DNA of 52,989 nucleotides from Nonomuraea deserti (GTDB taxonomy: Bacteria > Actinomycetota > Actinomycetes > Streptosporangiales > Streptosporangiaceae): contig NZ_SMKO01000046.1 in assembly GCF_004348685.1 (NCBI RefSeq), forward strand, positions 1-52,989, written 5' to 3'. Shown here piece after piece: positions 16,547 through 24,915 of the stretch. The notes below the pieces were generated by a model. That model was not told where the DNA came from. It worked only from the letters and a program-made list of their open reading frames with translations, and made no database searches. How positions within the stretch are numbered: the first letter of the stretch is position 1; every line of letters starts with the position of its first letter. Made by a program: the position numbers and the translations under genes.

Positions 16547-17233
16547 TCAGGGGCCCAGGTGCGCGACGTCGTTGAAGCGGACGAGCTCGAAGCGGGCACC
16601 GCCGGTGCGCCAGACCGACACGGAGGCGTTGAGCACCGGCGCGAACTCCAGCACGGCCGCGAGCTCGGCGTCGGGGCCGCCGGCGATGACGTGGCGCAAC
16701 CCCAGCACCACGGAGTCGTGGGCGACCATGAGCACCCGCCGGCCGTCGGCCCGCCGTGGCAGGTCGGCGAGGAGGTCACGCAGCCGGGCCACGACGTCGG
16801 CCAGCGACTCGCCCCCGGGCGGGCGGTAGGCCCAGGCGCCTTCCGCCTCCCGCCGCTCCGGCTCGCCGGGGAATCGCTCCTTGATCGCGGCGGGGTTGTA
16901 GCGGGCGAACTCGCCCGCCTCCTGGTCTCTGAGCCGTTCGTCCACGGTGACGGGGGGCGGGTGGACGCCCCAGGTCGCCTGGGCGATCCGCCACGTGTCG
17001 AGGGCGCGCAGATAGGGCGAGCACCACACCAGCTCGGGCGCCTCGCCCGCGGGCAGTGCGGCCAGCAGCCGCCCGAGGGCCGCGGCCTGCGCCCTGCCGT
17101 GCTCCGTCAGCGTCACCTCGTCGTCGCCGCGATCGTAGGCCAGCGGCGTGTCGCCGGCCCGCCGGTAGGCGAGGTTGGCCTCGCTCTCTCCGTGCCGGAC
17201 GGCGATGATCACTGAAGGGCCCACGCCCGCCAT
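16547..17233 (-). CDS. Histidine phosphatase family protein
   Basis: The 228-residue product is a phosphoglycerate mutase-like phosphatase: catalytic RHGES near residue 13, SPYLRALDT with the second Arg, a DQEAGEF segment, and the second catalytic His in LMVAHDS. Members hydrolyse or move phosphate through a phosphohistidine; the substrate is open. The ATG at 17233 lacks a strong Shine-Dalgarno. The gene is divergent from the secreted propeller gene, and the first copy of the TTNCGGTC palindrome lies between them, closer to the propeller promoter. Confidence 0.85.
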   Translation of the reverse strand: MAGVGPSVIIAVRHGESEANLAYRRAGDTPLAYDRGDDEVTLTEHGRAQAAALGRLLAALPAGEAPELVWCSPYLRALDTWRIAQATWGVHPPPVTVDERLRDQEAGEFARYNPAAIKERFPGEPERREAEGAWAYRPPGGESLADVVARLRDLLADLPRRADGRRVLMVAHDSVVLGLRHVIAGGPDAELAAVLEFAPVLNASVSVWRTGGARFELVRFNDVAHLGP

Positions 17234-17234
17234 C

Positions 17235-17274
17235 TTGCCACGAAGCCACCGGCAAAATACGGTCGAGACCGTAA
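17235..17274 (+). promoter_or_regulatory. Promoter with palindrome copy 1 (operator at 17257-17274)
   Basis: A -35-like TTGCCA (17235-17240) and a TACGGT -10 (17258-17263) are 17 bp apart. The -10 is itself the left half of the palindrome ATACGGTC-GA-GACCGTAA, whose 7-bp arms are perfect. A repressor bound here would cover the -10. It serves the secreted propeller gene at 17297. Confidence 0.75.
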
Positions 17275-17296
17275 TTGAGAAACCGGGAGGTCGTGC

Positions 17297-19255
17297 GTGC
17301 GTACCATCATGGCAGTGCTTCTTGTCGCCTTATCCCTCTCCTCTCCGGCCCAGGCCGATACCGCGGCCGCCCCTCCGACGGAGTGCGGCTTCCACACCCT
17401 CGACCCGCTTCCCCTGACCGGCGCCACCACCGCCGGCACCGCGCTCGACGCCGGCCACCCGCAGGGCGCGCGCGTCTACTCCGTCACCTCCAGCGCCTCC
17501 GGCCCCGCGCTGCTCGGCATCAGGGACGCCCGCGACGGCCGCCTGATCGGCGAGCGGCCCCTGCCGCTGGCGCTCGGCTCCTGGGCCGTCACCGTGGCTC
17601 CCGACCACTCGGTCTACGTCGGCAGCTACAACGCCACCGCCGGCGCGATGGGCCGTCTTTTCCGCTACGACCCGGATTCCGACCAGGTGAGCGAACTCGG
17701 CATCCCCATCGCGACCGAGACGTTCGTCTGGACCGTCGCCGCCAGCCCCGACGGGTCCTCCGTCTACGGCGGCACCTCGCCCACGGGCAGGCTCTTCCGC
17801 TACGACACCGCCGACGGCACCACCACCGACCTGGGCAGCCCCGTACCCGGCGAGCAGTTCGTCAGGGACCTGGCCGTCGGCCCGGACGGCACCGTGTACG
17901 CCGGCGTCGGCGCGGAGAGCATGAAGGTCGCGGTGCTCGCCCCCGGCGGGACCGTCGAGCGGGTCATCGAGCCGCCCGTCGAGGGCGCGGGCTACGCCTA
18001 CGACGTGGCCGTGACCGGCCCCTACCTACTGGTGCGCTTCGTCACCTCCGCGGGCGCCAACCCCATGGGCGTGTACGACCTGCGCGAGAACGCGTGGAAG
18101 GACGTGGTGGAGGACGTCGACAACCTCACCGTCGGCGGCGGCCGGCTCGGCCACGACCTGTACCTGTTCCAGGGCGGCGAACTCGCCAGGTACGACCTCA
18201 AGACCGAGAAGATCACCCAACTGGGTCTCACCGACCACGGCGGCGGCGCCGCCCGCACGCTCGGCTGGCTCGGGCACACGCTCGTCGGCACCAGCTCCAC
18301 CGGCCGCATCTGGCACTTCGACCGCGAGACCGGCCAGGGCAGGCTGCTCGACGGCACCCTGACCGGCCAGCCCGTCAGCATCCGCTCCCTCGGCGCGGGC
18401 CCCGACGGCCACGTCTACGCGGGCGGCTTCTTCACCGGCGGCCTGGCCGCCTACGACCCCGCCACCGGCGAGACCCGCAACTGGCCGGACGTCGGCCAGA
18501 GCGAAGGCATCGTCACCCACAAGGGCAAGCTCTACCTGGGCGTCTATCCGGGCGCCCGGATCTACGAGTTCGACGGGAGCGCGCCCAGGCTGCTGCTCGA
18601 CCTCGGCGCCCAGGAGCAGGACCGGCCCTTCGCGATGATCTCCGCGGGCGACTGGCTGGCGTTCGGCACCGTGCCCAAGTCGGGCACGCTCGGCGGCGCG
18701 CTCGGCCTGCTCGACCCCGCCACCGGCCGTACGGTGATCAAGCGGAACATCATCCCCGGCCACAGCGTCATCGGCCTGGCCTACCGGGACGGCGTCGTCT
18801 ACGGCGCCACCTCGGGCTTCGGCGGCACCAGCACGCCCCAGGGCGAGGGGGTGGCGTTCGCGTACGACATCGCCACCGACTCGCTCAAGTGGCGGACCGT
18901 CCCGGTGCCCGGCGACCTGGCTCTCGGCTCGATCGCCTTCGACGACGCCGGGCGGCTGTGGGGGCTGACGCCGGACGCGCTGTTCGAGCTGGACCCGGCC
19001 ACCGGGCGGACCGTCAGAACCGTCAAGCACCAGACCTACCCGTGGGACACCGTCACCCAGGTCTGGCTCGACACCAACCTCGTGTTCCACAAGGGCTTCC
19101 TCTGGGGCAAGGTGCAGGGCAAGGCGTACCGGATCGATCCGGGGACGATGGCCTTCACGCTCATCGCCCGCCCGATCTCCAACCTCCTCCTCGGCCCTAA
19201 CGGGCACCTCTACCTGTCGCGCTTCGAGAACTTCTACACCTACCGCGTCTGCTGA
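17297..19255 (+). CDS. Secreted beta-propeller protein, paralogue 1
   Basis: The 652-residue product has a signal peptide (cleavage likely after SPAQA near residue 21) and is otherwise made of repeated propeller blades: many units of the form GxVYxGxxxxGxLxxYDPxTGxxxxLG, for example SVYVGSYNATAG, SVYGGTSPTGRLFRYD and HVYAGGFFTGGLAAYDP. The length suggests about 13-14 blades, so two propellers or one large one. No enzyme family is certain. Some polysaccharide lyases use propeller folds, which makes a carbohydrate role possible. GTG is placed by GGGAGG 6 nt upstream. Its last 16 bp overlap the convergent paralogue. The palindrome at 17257 should control it. Confidence 0.82.
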   Translation: MRTIMAVLLVALSLSSPAQADTAAAPPTECGFHTLDPLPLTGATTAGTALDAGHPQGARVYSVTSSASGPALLGIRDARDGRLIGERPLPLALGSWAVTVAPDHSVYVGSYNATAGAMGRLFRYDPDSDQVSELGIPIATETFVWTVAASPDGSSVYGGTSPTGRLFRYDTADGTTTDLGSPVPGEQFVRDLAVGPDGTVYAGVGAESMKVAVLAPGGTVERVIEPPVEGAGYAYDVAVTGPYLLVRFVTSAGANPMGVYDLRENAWKDVVEDVDNLTVGGGRLGHDLYLFQGGELARYDLKTEKITQLGLTDHGGGAARTLGWLGHTLVGTSSTGRIWHFDRETGQGRLLDGTLTGQPVSIRSLGAGPDGHVYAGGFFTGGLAAYDPATGETRNWPDVGQSEGIVTHKGKLYLGVYPGARIYEFDGSAPRLLLDLGAQEQDRPFAMISAGDWLAFGTVPKSGTLGGALGLLDPATGRTVIKRNIIPGHSVIGLAYRDGVVYGATSGFGGTSTPQGEGVAFAYDIATDSLKWRTVPVPGDLALGSIAFDDAGRLWGLTPDALFELDPATGRTVRTVKHQTYPWDTVTQVWLDTNLVFHKGFLWGKVQGKAYRIDPGTMAFTLIARPISNLLLGPNGHLYLSRFENFYTYRVC

Positions 19256-21258
19256 CCCGTGAGCCGGAACAGGCGCGGGCCCTCGGCGAAGTAGACGTCT
19301 CCCGACCCGTGCACCGCGAGCTGGTGCACGGGCCCCTGCCTCAGCACGGCGTGCCGGCCGGTGCGCGGGTCGAGCGAGAAGACGTACTGGCCGGCGTGGG
19401 CGCCGTACAGCGTGCGGTCACGCCGGTTGAAGGAGAGCTGCCCGCTCGCGCTCTCGCTGTCCGACAGAGTGACCCGCTTGACCACCTTGCGGGCGGCCGT
19501 GTTGACGGCGAACACCTCGCCGCCGGCGATCCCCCACAGCGTGCCGCGCGCGTCGAACGTCAGCGCGGGGACGGCCGGCTTGCCCGGCGCGGGGACGATC
19601 TCCCACAGCAGCCGGTCGTCCTTCACCGACCAGGCGAACAGCTTGGCCTCCGGCTGGGTCGGCGGCGTGGCCGACTGGCCGCTGTAGATGGAGGTGCCGC
19701 CGTAGAGCACGCCGTCGCGGTAGGCGAGCGAGACGATGCTCTGGTCCTTGATCACGTTGCGCTGGGAGTGCTTGAGCTTGCCCGTCTCCGGATCCCAGAT
19801 GGCCAGCACGCCGCCCAGGTGGCCGAGGTCGGGCATGGTGCCCGCGGCGAGGTAGCGGCCCGCCGACGCCAGCGCCCGCGGCCTGATCTGCTTGTCCGCG
19901 GACAGGTCGAACAGGCGTGCCGGGTTCGCCGCCGGCCCGGGCTCGGGGCTCGGTGAGTACTCGGGGCTGTTCCACGGCAGCTTCGGATCGTAGGCGTAGA
20001 CCCTGGCCTCGGGGTAGGCGCCGACGTAGAGCCTGCCGTCGTGCGCGGTCATGTCCTCGCTCTGCGAGAACGTGTGGAACTCGGTGCGCTTGCCCGTCTC
20101 CGGGTCCAGGGCGGCGAAACCGCCGTTGAGGAAGCCGCCGGCGTACATGCGGCCGTCGGGGCCCTGCGCGAGCGCGGTCACGTCGATGGGTTCGCCCTTG
20201 ACCTCCGTCTCCACGAACGACGTGGCACCGGTCTGCGGGTTGTAGCGGAACATCAGCCCGCGCCAGAGCAGACCCACGACGCTCTTGCCCGGGTAGTCCG
20301 GCAGGCCCAGCTCGGCCCAGCCGATGCCGCGGGTGTTGGCGACGCGGCCCGTGATCGGCATGCCCGTGCCCGTCGTCTCCTTCGTCTTCGGGTCGTAGCG
20401 GACGAGCTCGGCGTCCTTGATGAGGTAGACCGCGCCGTCGGCGTCGGGCGGCGAGACGTCCAGGCCGTGTGCGGTGTCCAGGGTGTCGCTCCAGCGGCCG
20501 GCGGCGATGTCCCACACGTGGAGCGGGCCGGGGCTGGCGCTGCCGAAGCGGACGTAGAGGTGGCCGGCGGCGGCGTTCACGTCGTAGGCCCACTTGCCCG
20601 CCGGGTCGAGGCCGTCGGGGAGGGGGAGCTGCCTGGTGGCGCCGGAGGCGGCGTCGATCTCGAAGACCGCGGCGGGGTCCTCGGTGCCGGCGTAGATCTT
20701 CCCGTCGGCGTAGGAGACGCTGCGGACGTAGGAGTGGGTGGGCGAGAGCCTGCCGTAGTCGCGTACGCCGGTCCCCGGGTCGTAGGCGAACAGGCGACCT
20801 CCCGGGTAGGTGCCGCCGTAGACGGTGGCGCCCTCGCCGGCCGCCACGCTCCAGATGAAGCTCTCCGAGGGAAGGGGCCGGCCGAGGTCCTGGACCCCGC
20901 CCTGGTCCGTCCAGCGGTAGAGCCGCCCGTCACCGTACGTGCCGACGTAGACGCTGCCGTCCTGGGCGGCGTCGACGGCCCAGGAGCCTTCGGCGCCCGG
21001 CAGGTCGTACCTGGCCACCTCGGCCCCGGTGGCCGGGTCGACGGCGTTGAGATGGGCGGGGCTGCCGGAGGAGGCGCCCCAGAGCACGGTCTTCCCGCCG
21101 GGGCCCGGCGCGACCACGCCGCCGATCAGCAGCACGTCCTCCAGGGGCACGCCCAGGTCCTCCACCCGGCGCTCCGCCGCGCCCGCGGGGGCGGCGGCGG
21201 TCAGTGCCACGAGGACGGCCGCCAGCGCGGCAGCCAGCATTCGTCTAATTAAGGTCAT
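19240..21258 (-). CDS. Secreted beta-propeller protein, paralogue 2
   Basis: The 672-residue product has a clear signal peptide (basic start, Ala/Leu/Val core, cleavage after PAGAA near residue 28) and the same blade pattern and order as its convergent neighbour: GSWAVDAAQDGSVYVG matches GSWAVTVAPDHSVYVG, and YVGAYPEARVYAYD matches YLGVYPGARIYEFD. The two are diverged paralogues facing each other, overlapping 16 bp at their 3' ends. An extra Pro-rich loop (YSPSPEPGP) is present. The ATG begins 7 nt after a TAGGTT -10 element, so the message is probably leaderless, and the start codon is the centre of palindrome copy 2. Confidence 0.82.
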   Translation of the reverse strand: MTLIRRMLAAALAAVLVALTAAAPAGAAERRVEDLGVPLEDVLLIGGVVAPGPGGKTVLWGASSGSPAHLNAVDPATGAEVARYDLPGAEGSWAVDAAQDGSVYVGTYGDGRLYRWTDQGGVQDLGRPLPSESFIWSVAAGEGATVYGGTYPGGRLFAYDPGTGVRDYGRLSPTHSYVRSVSYADGKIYAGTEDPAAVFEIDAASGATRQLPLPDGLDPAGKWAYDVNAAAGHLYVRFGSASPGPLHVWDIAAGRWSDTLDTAHGLDVSPPDADGAVYLIKDAELVRYDPKTKETTGTGMPITGRVANTRGIGWAELGLPDYPGKSVVGLLWRGLMFRYNPQTGATSFVETEVKGEPIDVTALAQGPDGRMYAGGFLNGGFAALDPETGKRTEFHTFSQSEDMTAHDGRLYVGAYPEARVYAYDPKLPWNSPEYSPSPEPGPAANPARLFDLSADKQIRPRALASAGRYLAAGTMPDLGHLGGVLAIWDPETGKLKHSQRNVIKDQSIVSLAYRDGVLYGGTSIYSGQSATPPTQPEAKLFAWSVKDDRLLWEIVPAPGKPAVPALTFDARGTLWGIAGGEVFAVNTAARKVVKRVTLSDSESASGQLSFNRRDRTLYGAHAGQYVFSLDPRTGRHAVLRQGPVHQLAVHGSGDVYFAEGPRLFRLTGQQTR

Positions 21259-21293
21259 GACCGAAACCTAGAGAGACCCTGTTATGACGTCAA
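21249..21293 (-). promoter_or_regulatory. Leaderless promoter with palindrome copy 2 (operator at 21249-21266)
   Basis: TTGACG (21288-21293), a 17-bp spacer and TAGGTT (21265-21270) form a strong promoter on the minus strand. The predicted first transcribed base is the A of the ATG at 21258. The operator, TTAAGGTC-AT-GACCGAAA on the plus strand, has the start codon at its centre. Confidence 0.78.
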
Positions 21294-21315
21294 TACCTGG
21301 ATTACGGCAAAGGAA

Positions 21316-22497
21316 CTAATTCGGGGTCCCGGCGTCGCCCGCGTGGCGCAGCACCTTCGCGATGGCCTCGGCGATGTCGGCCGCGGCGCCCGGCGCGTCC
21401 ATGAGCATCGACTGGCGTACCCACACCACGGTGTTCGCCGCCTCGCCGGCGACGGGGCACGGCTCGGCGCGGGCGCCCTCCCCGGCGAGCGCGGACACGG
21501 TGCCGAGCGGCGGGTAGCCGGCATCCAGCGGCACGCCCTCGGCGGCCATGGCCGCCAGCAGGAACGCGCGGTCCACGCCGGCGTCGAGGCGCAGCATGAG
21601 GAGGTGGCGCGAGTCGCGGGTCGTGCCCTCCGTCGCGGGCACCACGGCGACCTCCGGGACGGCGGCCAGCTCGCGCTCGAGAGCGGCGCAGAAGGTGTTC
21701 CTGCGGTCGATCTCCTCGTCGAGCCGGTCCAGCCACGGCAGCAGCAGCGCCGCCTGGAGTTCGGTCAGGCGCAGGTTCCAGCCGACGGACGGGTGACCGT
21801 ACCACTGCCCGCCCAGCGCGCGCCCGAGGTTGCAGACCGACCAGACGCGCTCGTGGACGGCCTCGTCGCGGCAGACGATCAGGCCGCCCTCCCCCGCGGT
21901 CATCGCCTTGCTCGCCTGGAAGCTGTAGACGCCGGCGTCACCCAGGCCGCCGACAGGACGGTCCTTGTACGTGGCGCCGTGCGCCTGGGCGGCGTCCTCG
22001 ACGACCGCGAGGCCGCGGCGGGCGGCCAGGTCGTTCAGCGCGTCCATGTCGGCGGGGCTGCCCGCCAGGTGGACGGGCATGATCGCGGCCGTCCTGCCGG
22101 TCAGCGCGTCCCGCACCGCGGCCGGGGACAGGTGCAGGTCCACGGGGTCGACGTCGGCGATCACGGGGGTCGCGCCGGCCAGCAGCACCGCGGTGGCCGA
22201 GGCCACGAACGTGTACGCCGGCACGATCACCTCGTCCCCTCTGCCGACGCCCAGCCCGCGCAGCGCCGCGAACAGGCCCAGCGTGGCGTTGGCGACGGCG
22301 ACGCCGTGCCGGACGCCGGAGCGGCGGGCGAACGCGGCGGTCAGGTCCGCGACGACGGAGCCGCCCTGGGTGGCGCCCCAGAGGCCGCTCTCCAGCACCT
22401 TCGTGACCAGCTCGCGCTGGGCGGAGTCGATGGGCGGCGGCCAGGCCGGCCACGGGGCCGTCCGGACGGGGGCGCCTCCATGGATGGCAAGCGTCAC
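21316..22497 (-). CDS. DegT/DnrJ/EryC1/StrS family aminotransferase 1
   Basis: The 393-residue product is a sugar/cyclitol-type PLP aminotransferase. It shows ANATLGLFAAL (phosphate loop), PAYTFVASATAV, VEDAAQAHGA with cofactor-binding D168, and the Schiff-base lysine K197 in YSFQASKAMTAGEGG. The SFQxxKxMTAGEGG form resembles the scyllo-inosamine aminotransferase and AHBA-synthase branch more than the nucleotide-sugar branch, so a free cyclitol, keto-sugar or related ketone is a likely substrate (inference). It is third in the operon 23935-21316, its start overlapping the preceding amidohydrolase stop by 4 bp. Confidence 0.85.
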   Translation of the reverse strand: MTLAIHGGAPVRTAPWPAWPPPIDSAQRELVTKVLESGLWGATQGGSVVADLTAAFARRSGVRHGVAVANATLGLFAALRGLGVGRGDEVIVPAYTFVASATAVLLAGATPVIADVDPVDLHLSPAAVRDALTGRTAAIMPVHLAGSPADMDALNDLAARRGLAVVEDAAQAHGATYKDRPVGGLGDAGVYSFQASKAMTAGEGGLIVCRDEAVHERVWSVCNLGRALGGQWYGHPSVGWNLRLTELQAALLLPWLDRLDEEIDRRNTFCAALERELAAVPEVAVVPATEGTTRDSRHLLMLRLDAGVDRAFLLAAMAAEGVPLDAGYPPLGTVSALAGEGARAEPCPVAGEAANTVVWVRQSMLMDAPGAAADIAEAIAKVLRHAGDAGTPN

Positions 22498-23267
22498 GCT
22501 GGGTTTCCCTTCTCGGGCGAGCCGGACGAACCGGGCAGATCAGGCAGGGGGAGGCCGAGGAGGCGGGCCAGGTTGCCGCCCTGGATGAGAGCGCGGTCGG
22601 CGTCGGCGAGCGGGGCCAGCGCGACGCGGCCGTAGCCCGTACGCAGGTCGAGGAAGCACGCGTCCGAGCCGAACAGCACCCGCTCCGCACCCGCGAGCGC
22701 GGCCAGCCTGGCGATCCAGCGACCGGTCATCTTCGAGCCGCACGTCTCCAGGAACACGTTCGGGTGATCGGCCACGAGCCGGGCCGCGCGGCCGAACCCG
22801 TACGGCCAGAGCCCCGTGTGCCCCATGAGCAGCGGCACGTGCGGATGGCGGGCGGCGACGGTGACGAACTGGGCCGGGTCGCTCCATGGCGAGTCCGTCT
22901 GGCCGTGCGCGAGAACCGGCAGGCCGGTGCGCCAGACCGGCTCGTACAAGGGGTCGTCGAGGCGGCACTGGTGCACGTCGGGGTGGAGCTTGACGCCCCA
23001 CAGGCCCGGCGCGCCCTCGCGGGCGAGCGGCGTGCGGTGGTGCGGGTTGTAGACCTGCCAGACCCCGAACCTGCCGGGGAACCGCCCGGCGATCTCCAGC
23101 GCCATCGCGTTGCCGCGCACCGCGTCGGGACCGACGGCGAGCAGGTGGCTGATGCCCATCGCGGTGACGCCGATCCGGTCCATCGCGGCCACGAGGTGCT
23201 CGGCGGCGGGATGCGGGATGAGGAAGTCCGGCCAGGGTCCCACGTGGCCGTGGGCGTCGAGGATCAC
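22494..23267 (-). CDS. Amidohydrolase family 2 protein, metal ligands present
   Basis: The 257-residue TIM-barrel protein keeps the metal-site landmarks of the amidohydrolase_2 family: DAHGH at residues 4-8, GVKLHPD, LAHGQT, LMGHTG and the strand-8 Asp in LFGSDACF. Members hydrolyse lactones or amides or decarboxylate; the sugar-lactonase branch is one candidate. The GTG start at 23267 overlaps the stop of the upstream metal-lacking paralogue by 4 bp (GTGA) and has GGAGG 7 nt upstream, so the two products should be made in a fixed ratio. It is followed by aminotransferase 1. Confidence 0.83.
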   Translation of the reverse strand: MILDAHGHVGPWPDFLIPHPAAEHLVAAMDRIGVTAMGISHLLAVGPDAVRGNAMALEIAGRFPGRFGVWQVYNPHHRTPLAREGAPGLWGVKLHPDVHQCRLDDPLYEPVWRTGLPVLAHGQTDSPWSDPAQFVTVAARHPHVPLLMGHTGLWPYGFGRAARLVADHPNVFLETCGSKMTGRWIARLAALAGAERVLFGSDACFLDLRTGYGRVALAPLADADRALIQGGNLARLLGLPLPDLPGSSGSPEKGNPA

Positions 23268-23935
23268 AGCAGCGCCTCCAGGGACCCCGATGCGATCCGC
23301 TCGACGTCCTCGGCGGGCAGGTCGAGGTGGTCGAGCAGGAAACGCGGCCCGCAGTCGTCGGCGACGGGCGCCCCGGTGCCGAACACCAGCCGCTCCGCCC
23401 CGAACCGCGCGGCCAGCCATTCGACGCCGCCCTGGGTGTTGACGGTGCCGATCTCGGCCCACACGTTCGGCGCGGCGTCCATCAGCTCGCCCAGCGCGCG
23501 CAGCCTGCGGTAGCCGGGGTTGAGCACGAGGACGCGCTGGCCGGGCAGGCGCTCGGCGAGGTGGCGGAGCTGGGCGGGCGAGGTCTCGTCGAGGTCGATC
23601 GCGGCGGGCAGCCCGAGGGCGGACAGGCAGCGCAGCGTGGCCGGACCCGTGAGATCGAACCGGTGGCGTTCCGGGCAGAGCCTGACCATCCGTACGCCGG
23701 GCAGGTCCTCCCCCGTCTCCCCCGGCACCACGACGGGCACGGGGACGAGCCGGGGATCGCCGAGCGCGAGCAGGGCCTCGTTGCCCGCTCCGGGATCGGA
23801 GTAGAGGCTGAGCGTGTGGGTGACCAGGGCCCGGTCGATGCCCAGCCGGTCCATCTCGCCCCGTGGGTCCGCCGGCAGGTCGTCGAACGGCACGGGACCG
23901 ATGAGCCGGTGCGCATCGATCACATATTTCGGCAC
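23264..23935 (-). CDS. Amidohydrolase-like protein lacking the metal ligands (pseudoenzyme candidate)
   Basis: The 223-residue product is related to the amidohydrolase encoded just downstream but is degenerate at the metal site: the N-terminal DAHxH is DAHRL, and the strand-8 GSD is GTGAP. The barrel core is otherwise kept (IDRALVTHTLSLYSDPGAGNEALL, LVLNPGYRRL). A non-catalytic partner subunit for the coupled gene is the simplest reading. The start is GTG at 23935, placed 7 nt after a TAGTTT -10 element, so the transcript is probably leaderless; the GTG lies within palindrome copy 3. It is the first gene of a three-gene operon. Confidence 0.75.
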   Translation of the reverse strand: MPKYVIDAHRLIGPVPFDDLPADPRGEMDRLGIDRALVTHTLSLYSDPGAGNEALLALGDPRLVPVPVVVPGETGEDLPGVRMVRLCPERHRFDLTGPATLRCLSALGLPAAIDLDETSPAQLRHLAERLPGQRVLVLNPGYRRLRALGELMDAAPNVWAEIGTVNTQGGVEWLAARFGAERLVFGTGAPVADDCGPRFLLDHLDLPAEDVERIASGSLEALL

Positions 23936-23971
23936 AGACCGAAACTAGCCGGGCGATGGAGCGACGGTCAA
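23927..23971 (-). promoter_or_regulatory. Leaderless promoter with palindrome copy 3 (operator at 23927-23944)
   Basis: TTGACC (23966-23971), 18 bp, then TAGTTT (23942-23947) on the minus strand. Six bases later comes the GTG at 23935. The plus-strand operator sequence is TTTCGGCA-CA-GACCGAAA; the left arm deviates at two bases from the consensus. Confidence 0.72.
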
Positions 23972-24055
23972 GGGCGGGCGGCCCGCGCCCGGCGTGGCCG
24001 ACGGCGGTCGCGAGGGCCCGGTGCGCGGCCCCACCTCACGCTCTTCAACGAACGA

Positions 24056-24073
24056 TTGAGGTCATGACCGTAA
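24056..24073 (+). promoter_or_regulatory. Palindrome copy 4, centred on the start of the 24064 gene
   Basis: TTGAGGTC-AT-GACCGTAA fits the shared operator, and the ATG at 24064 is its centre, as in copy 2. Unlike the other units I find no good -35/-10 at the expected spacing; a TAATGA at 24101 before a second ATG (24112) could be the real -10. In that case the operator would sit near -46. Confidence 0.65.
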
Positions 24074-24915
24074 CTTCAGCGACGCTTCTCGTCAATGACA
24101 TAATGACCGGCATGGCGATTGAGGACGGGCCCGAAACCAATGGGTCCGCCACGCCCTTCGACGCGTGGCGGCTGGTGGGCGAGCTGGAGGTGACGCTCGA
24201 CGTGGACGTGCTGTTCGGCGCGTACCCGGACCGCGACGGGCCGCCCGGCACGCCCGGAGCTGTGATGGAGACGCTGGCCGCGCACCGCGTCCGGGCGGCG
24301 GCCGTGGCGAACCTGCGGGCGGCGCTGTTCGACGTGCGCACGGGCAACGACGAACTGCTGGCCATGGCCGCGCGCCCGGGGGTCGTTCCCGTCGGGGCCG
24401 TGGACCTGCGCGACCCGATCGGCGCGGCCCGCGAGCTGGAGCGGCTGGCGTCGGAGGGAGCCCGGGCCGTCCGGTTGTTCCCCGACGAGCAGGGGGTCGA
24501 AGCGGGCTTCCCGTCCGTCCGGCACGTCGCCCGCCGGGCGGCGCGGCTCGGCCTGGTGGTGCTCACCGGCGGCGACGTACGCAGGTTCTGGCAGCCCTTC
24601 GCCGGGCTCGGGGGCAGCGTGGTCTTCCTCGACACGCACTTCTACCACCTGGGCGACTTCCTGGTGGCCGCCGCGGACGAGCCCGGCTTCCACACCTCCA
24701 CCCGCCTGCTCAACTCCCCCGACGCGCTGGAGACGGTCGCCGCGGAGCTCGGCGCCGACCGCCTGCTGTACGGCTCGCGAGCCCCCCACTACGAGCCCCT
24801 CGTCCCCCTCCTCCGCCTGGCCACCAGCGGCCTGCGGCCGGCGGAGATCGCCGCGGTGGCCGGCGGCAACGCGACGAGGCTGCTCGCCGAGACGCCGAGG
24901 AGGCCCGCGCTGTGA
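24064..24915 (+). CDS. Amidohydrolase-like protein lacking the metal ligands, second copy
   Basis: The 283-residue product is an amidohydrolase_2-type barrel without the metal residues. Where HxH is expected it has FDAWRLVGELEV, and the strand-8 motif is LLYGSRAPHYE with no Asp. The GNDELLAMAARPGVVPVGAVDLRDP stretch parallels GNEALLALGDPRLVPVPVVVP of the other metal-lacking paralogue. The start is ATG 24064 by analogy with the other leaderless genes; ATG 24112 is the main alternative. It is coupled by a GTGA overlap to a metal-competent amidohydrolase, repeating the arrangement of the divergent operon. Confidence 0.72.
   Translation: MTVTSATLLVNDIMTGMAIEDGPETNGSATPFDAWRLVGELEVTLDVDVLFGAYPDRDGPPGTPGAVMETLAAHRVRAAAVANLRAALFDVRTGNDELLAMAARPGVVPVGAVDLRDPIGAARELERLASEGARAVRLFPDEQGVEAGFPSVRHVARRAARLGLVVLTGGDVRRFWQPFAGLGGSVVFLDTHFYHLGDFLVAAADEPGFHTSTRLLNSPDALETVAAELGADRLLYGSRAPHYEPLVPLLRLATSGLRPAEIAAVAGGNATRLLAETPRRPAL

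Noticed and set aside
21285..21292. TGACGTCA palindrome upstream of the second propeller gene
   Set aside because: It overlaps the -35 element of that promoter, and no second copy appears at the other promoters of the cluster; probably chance.
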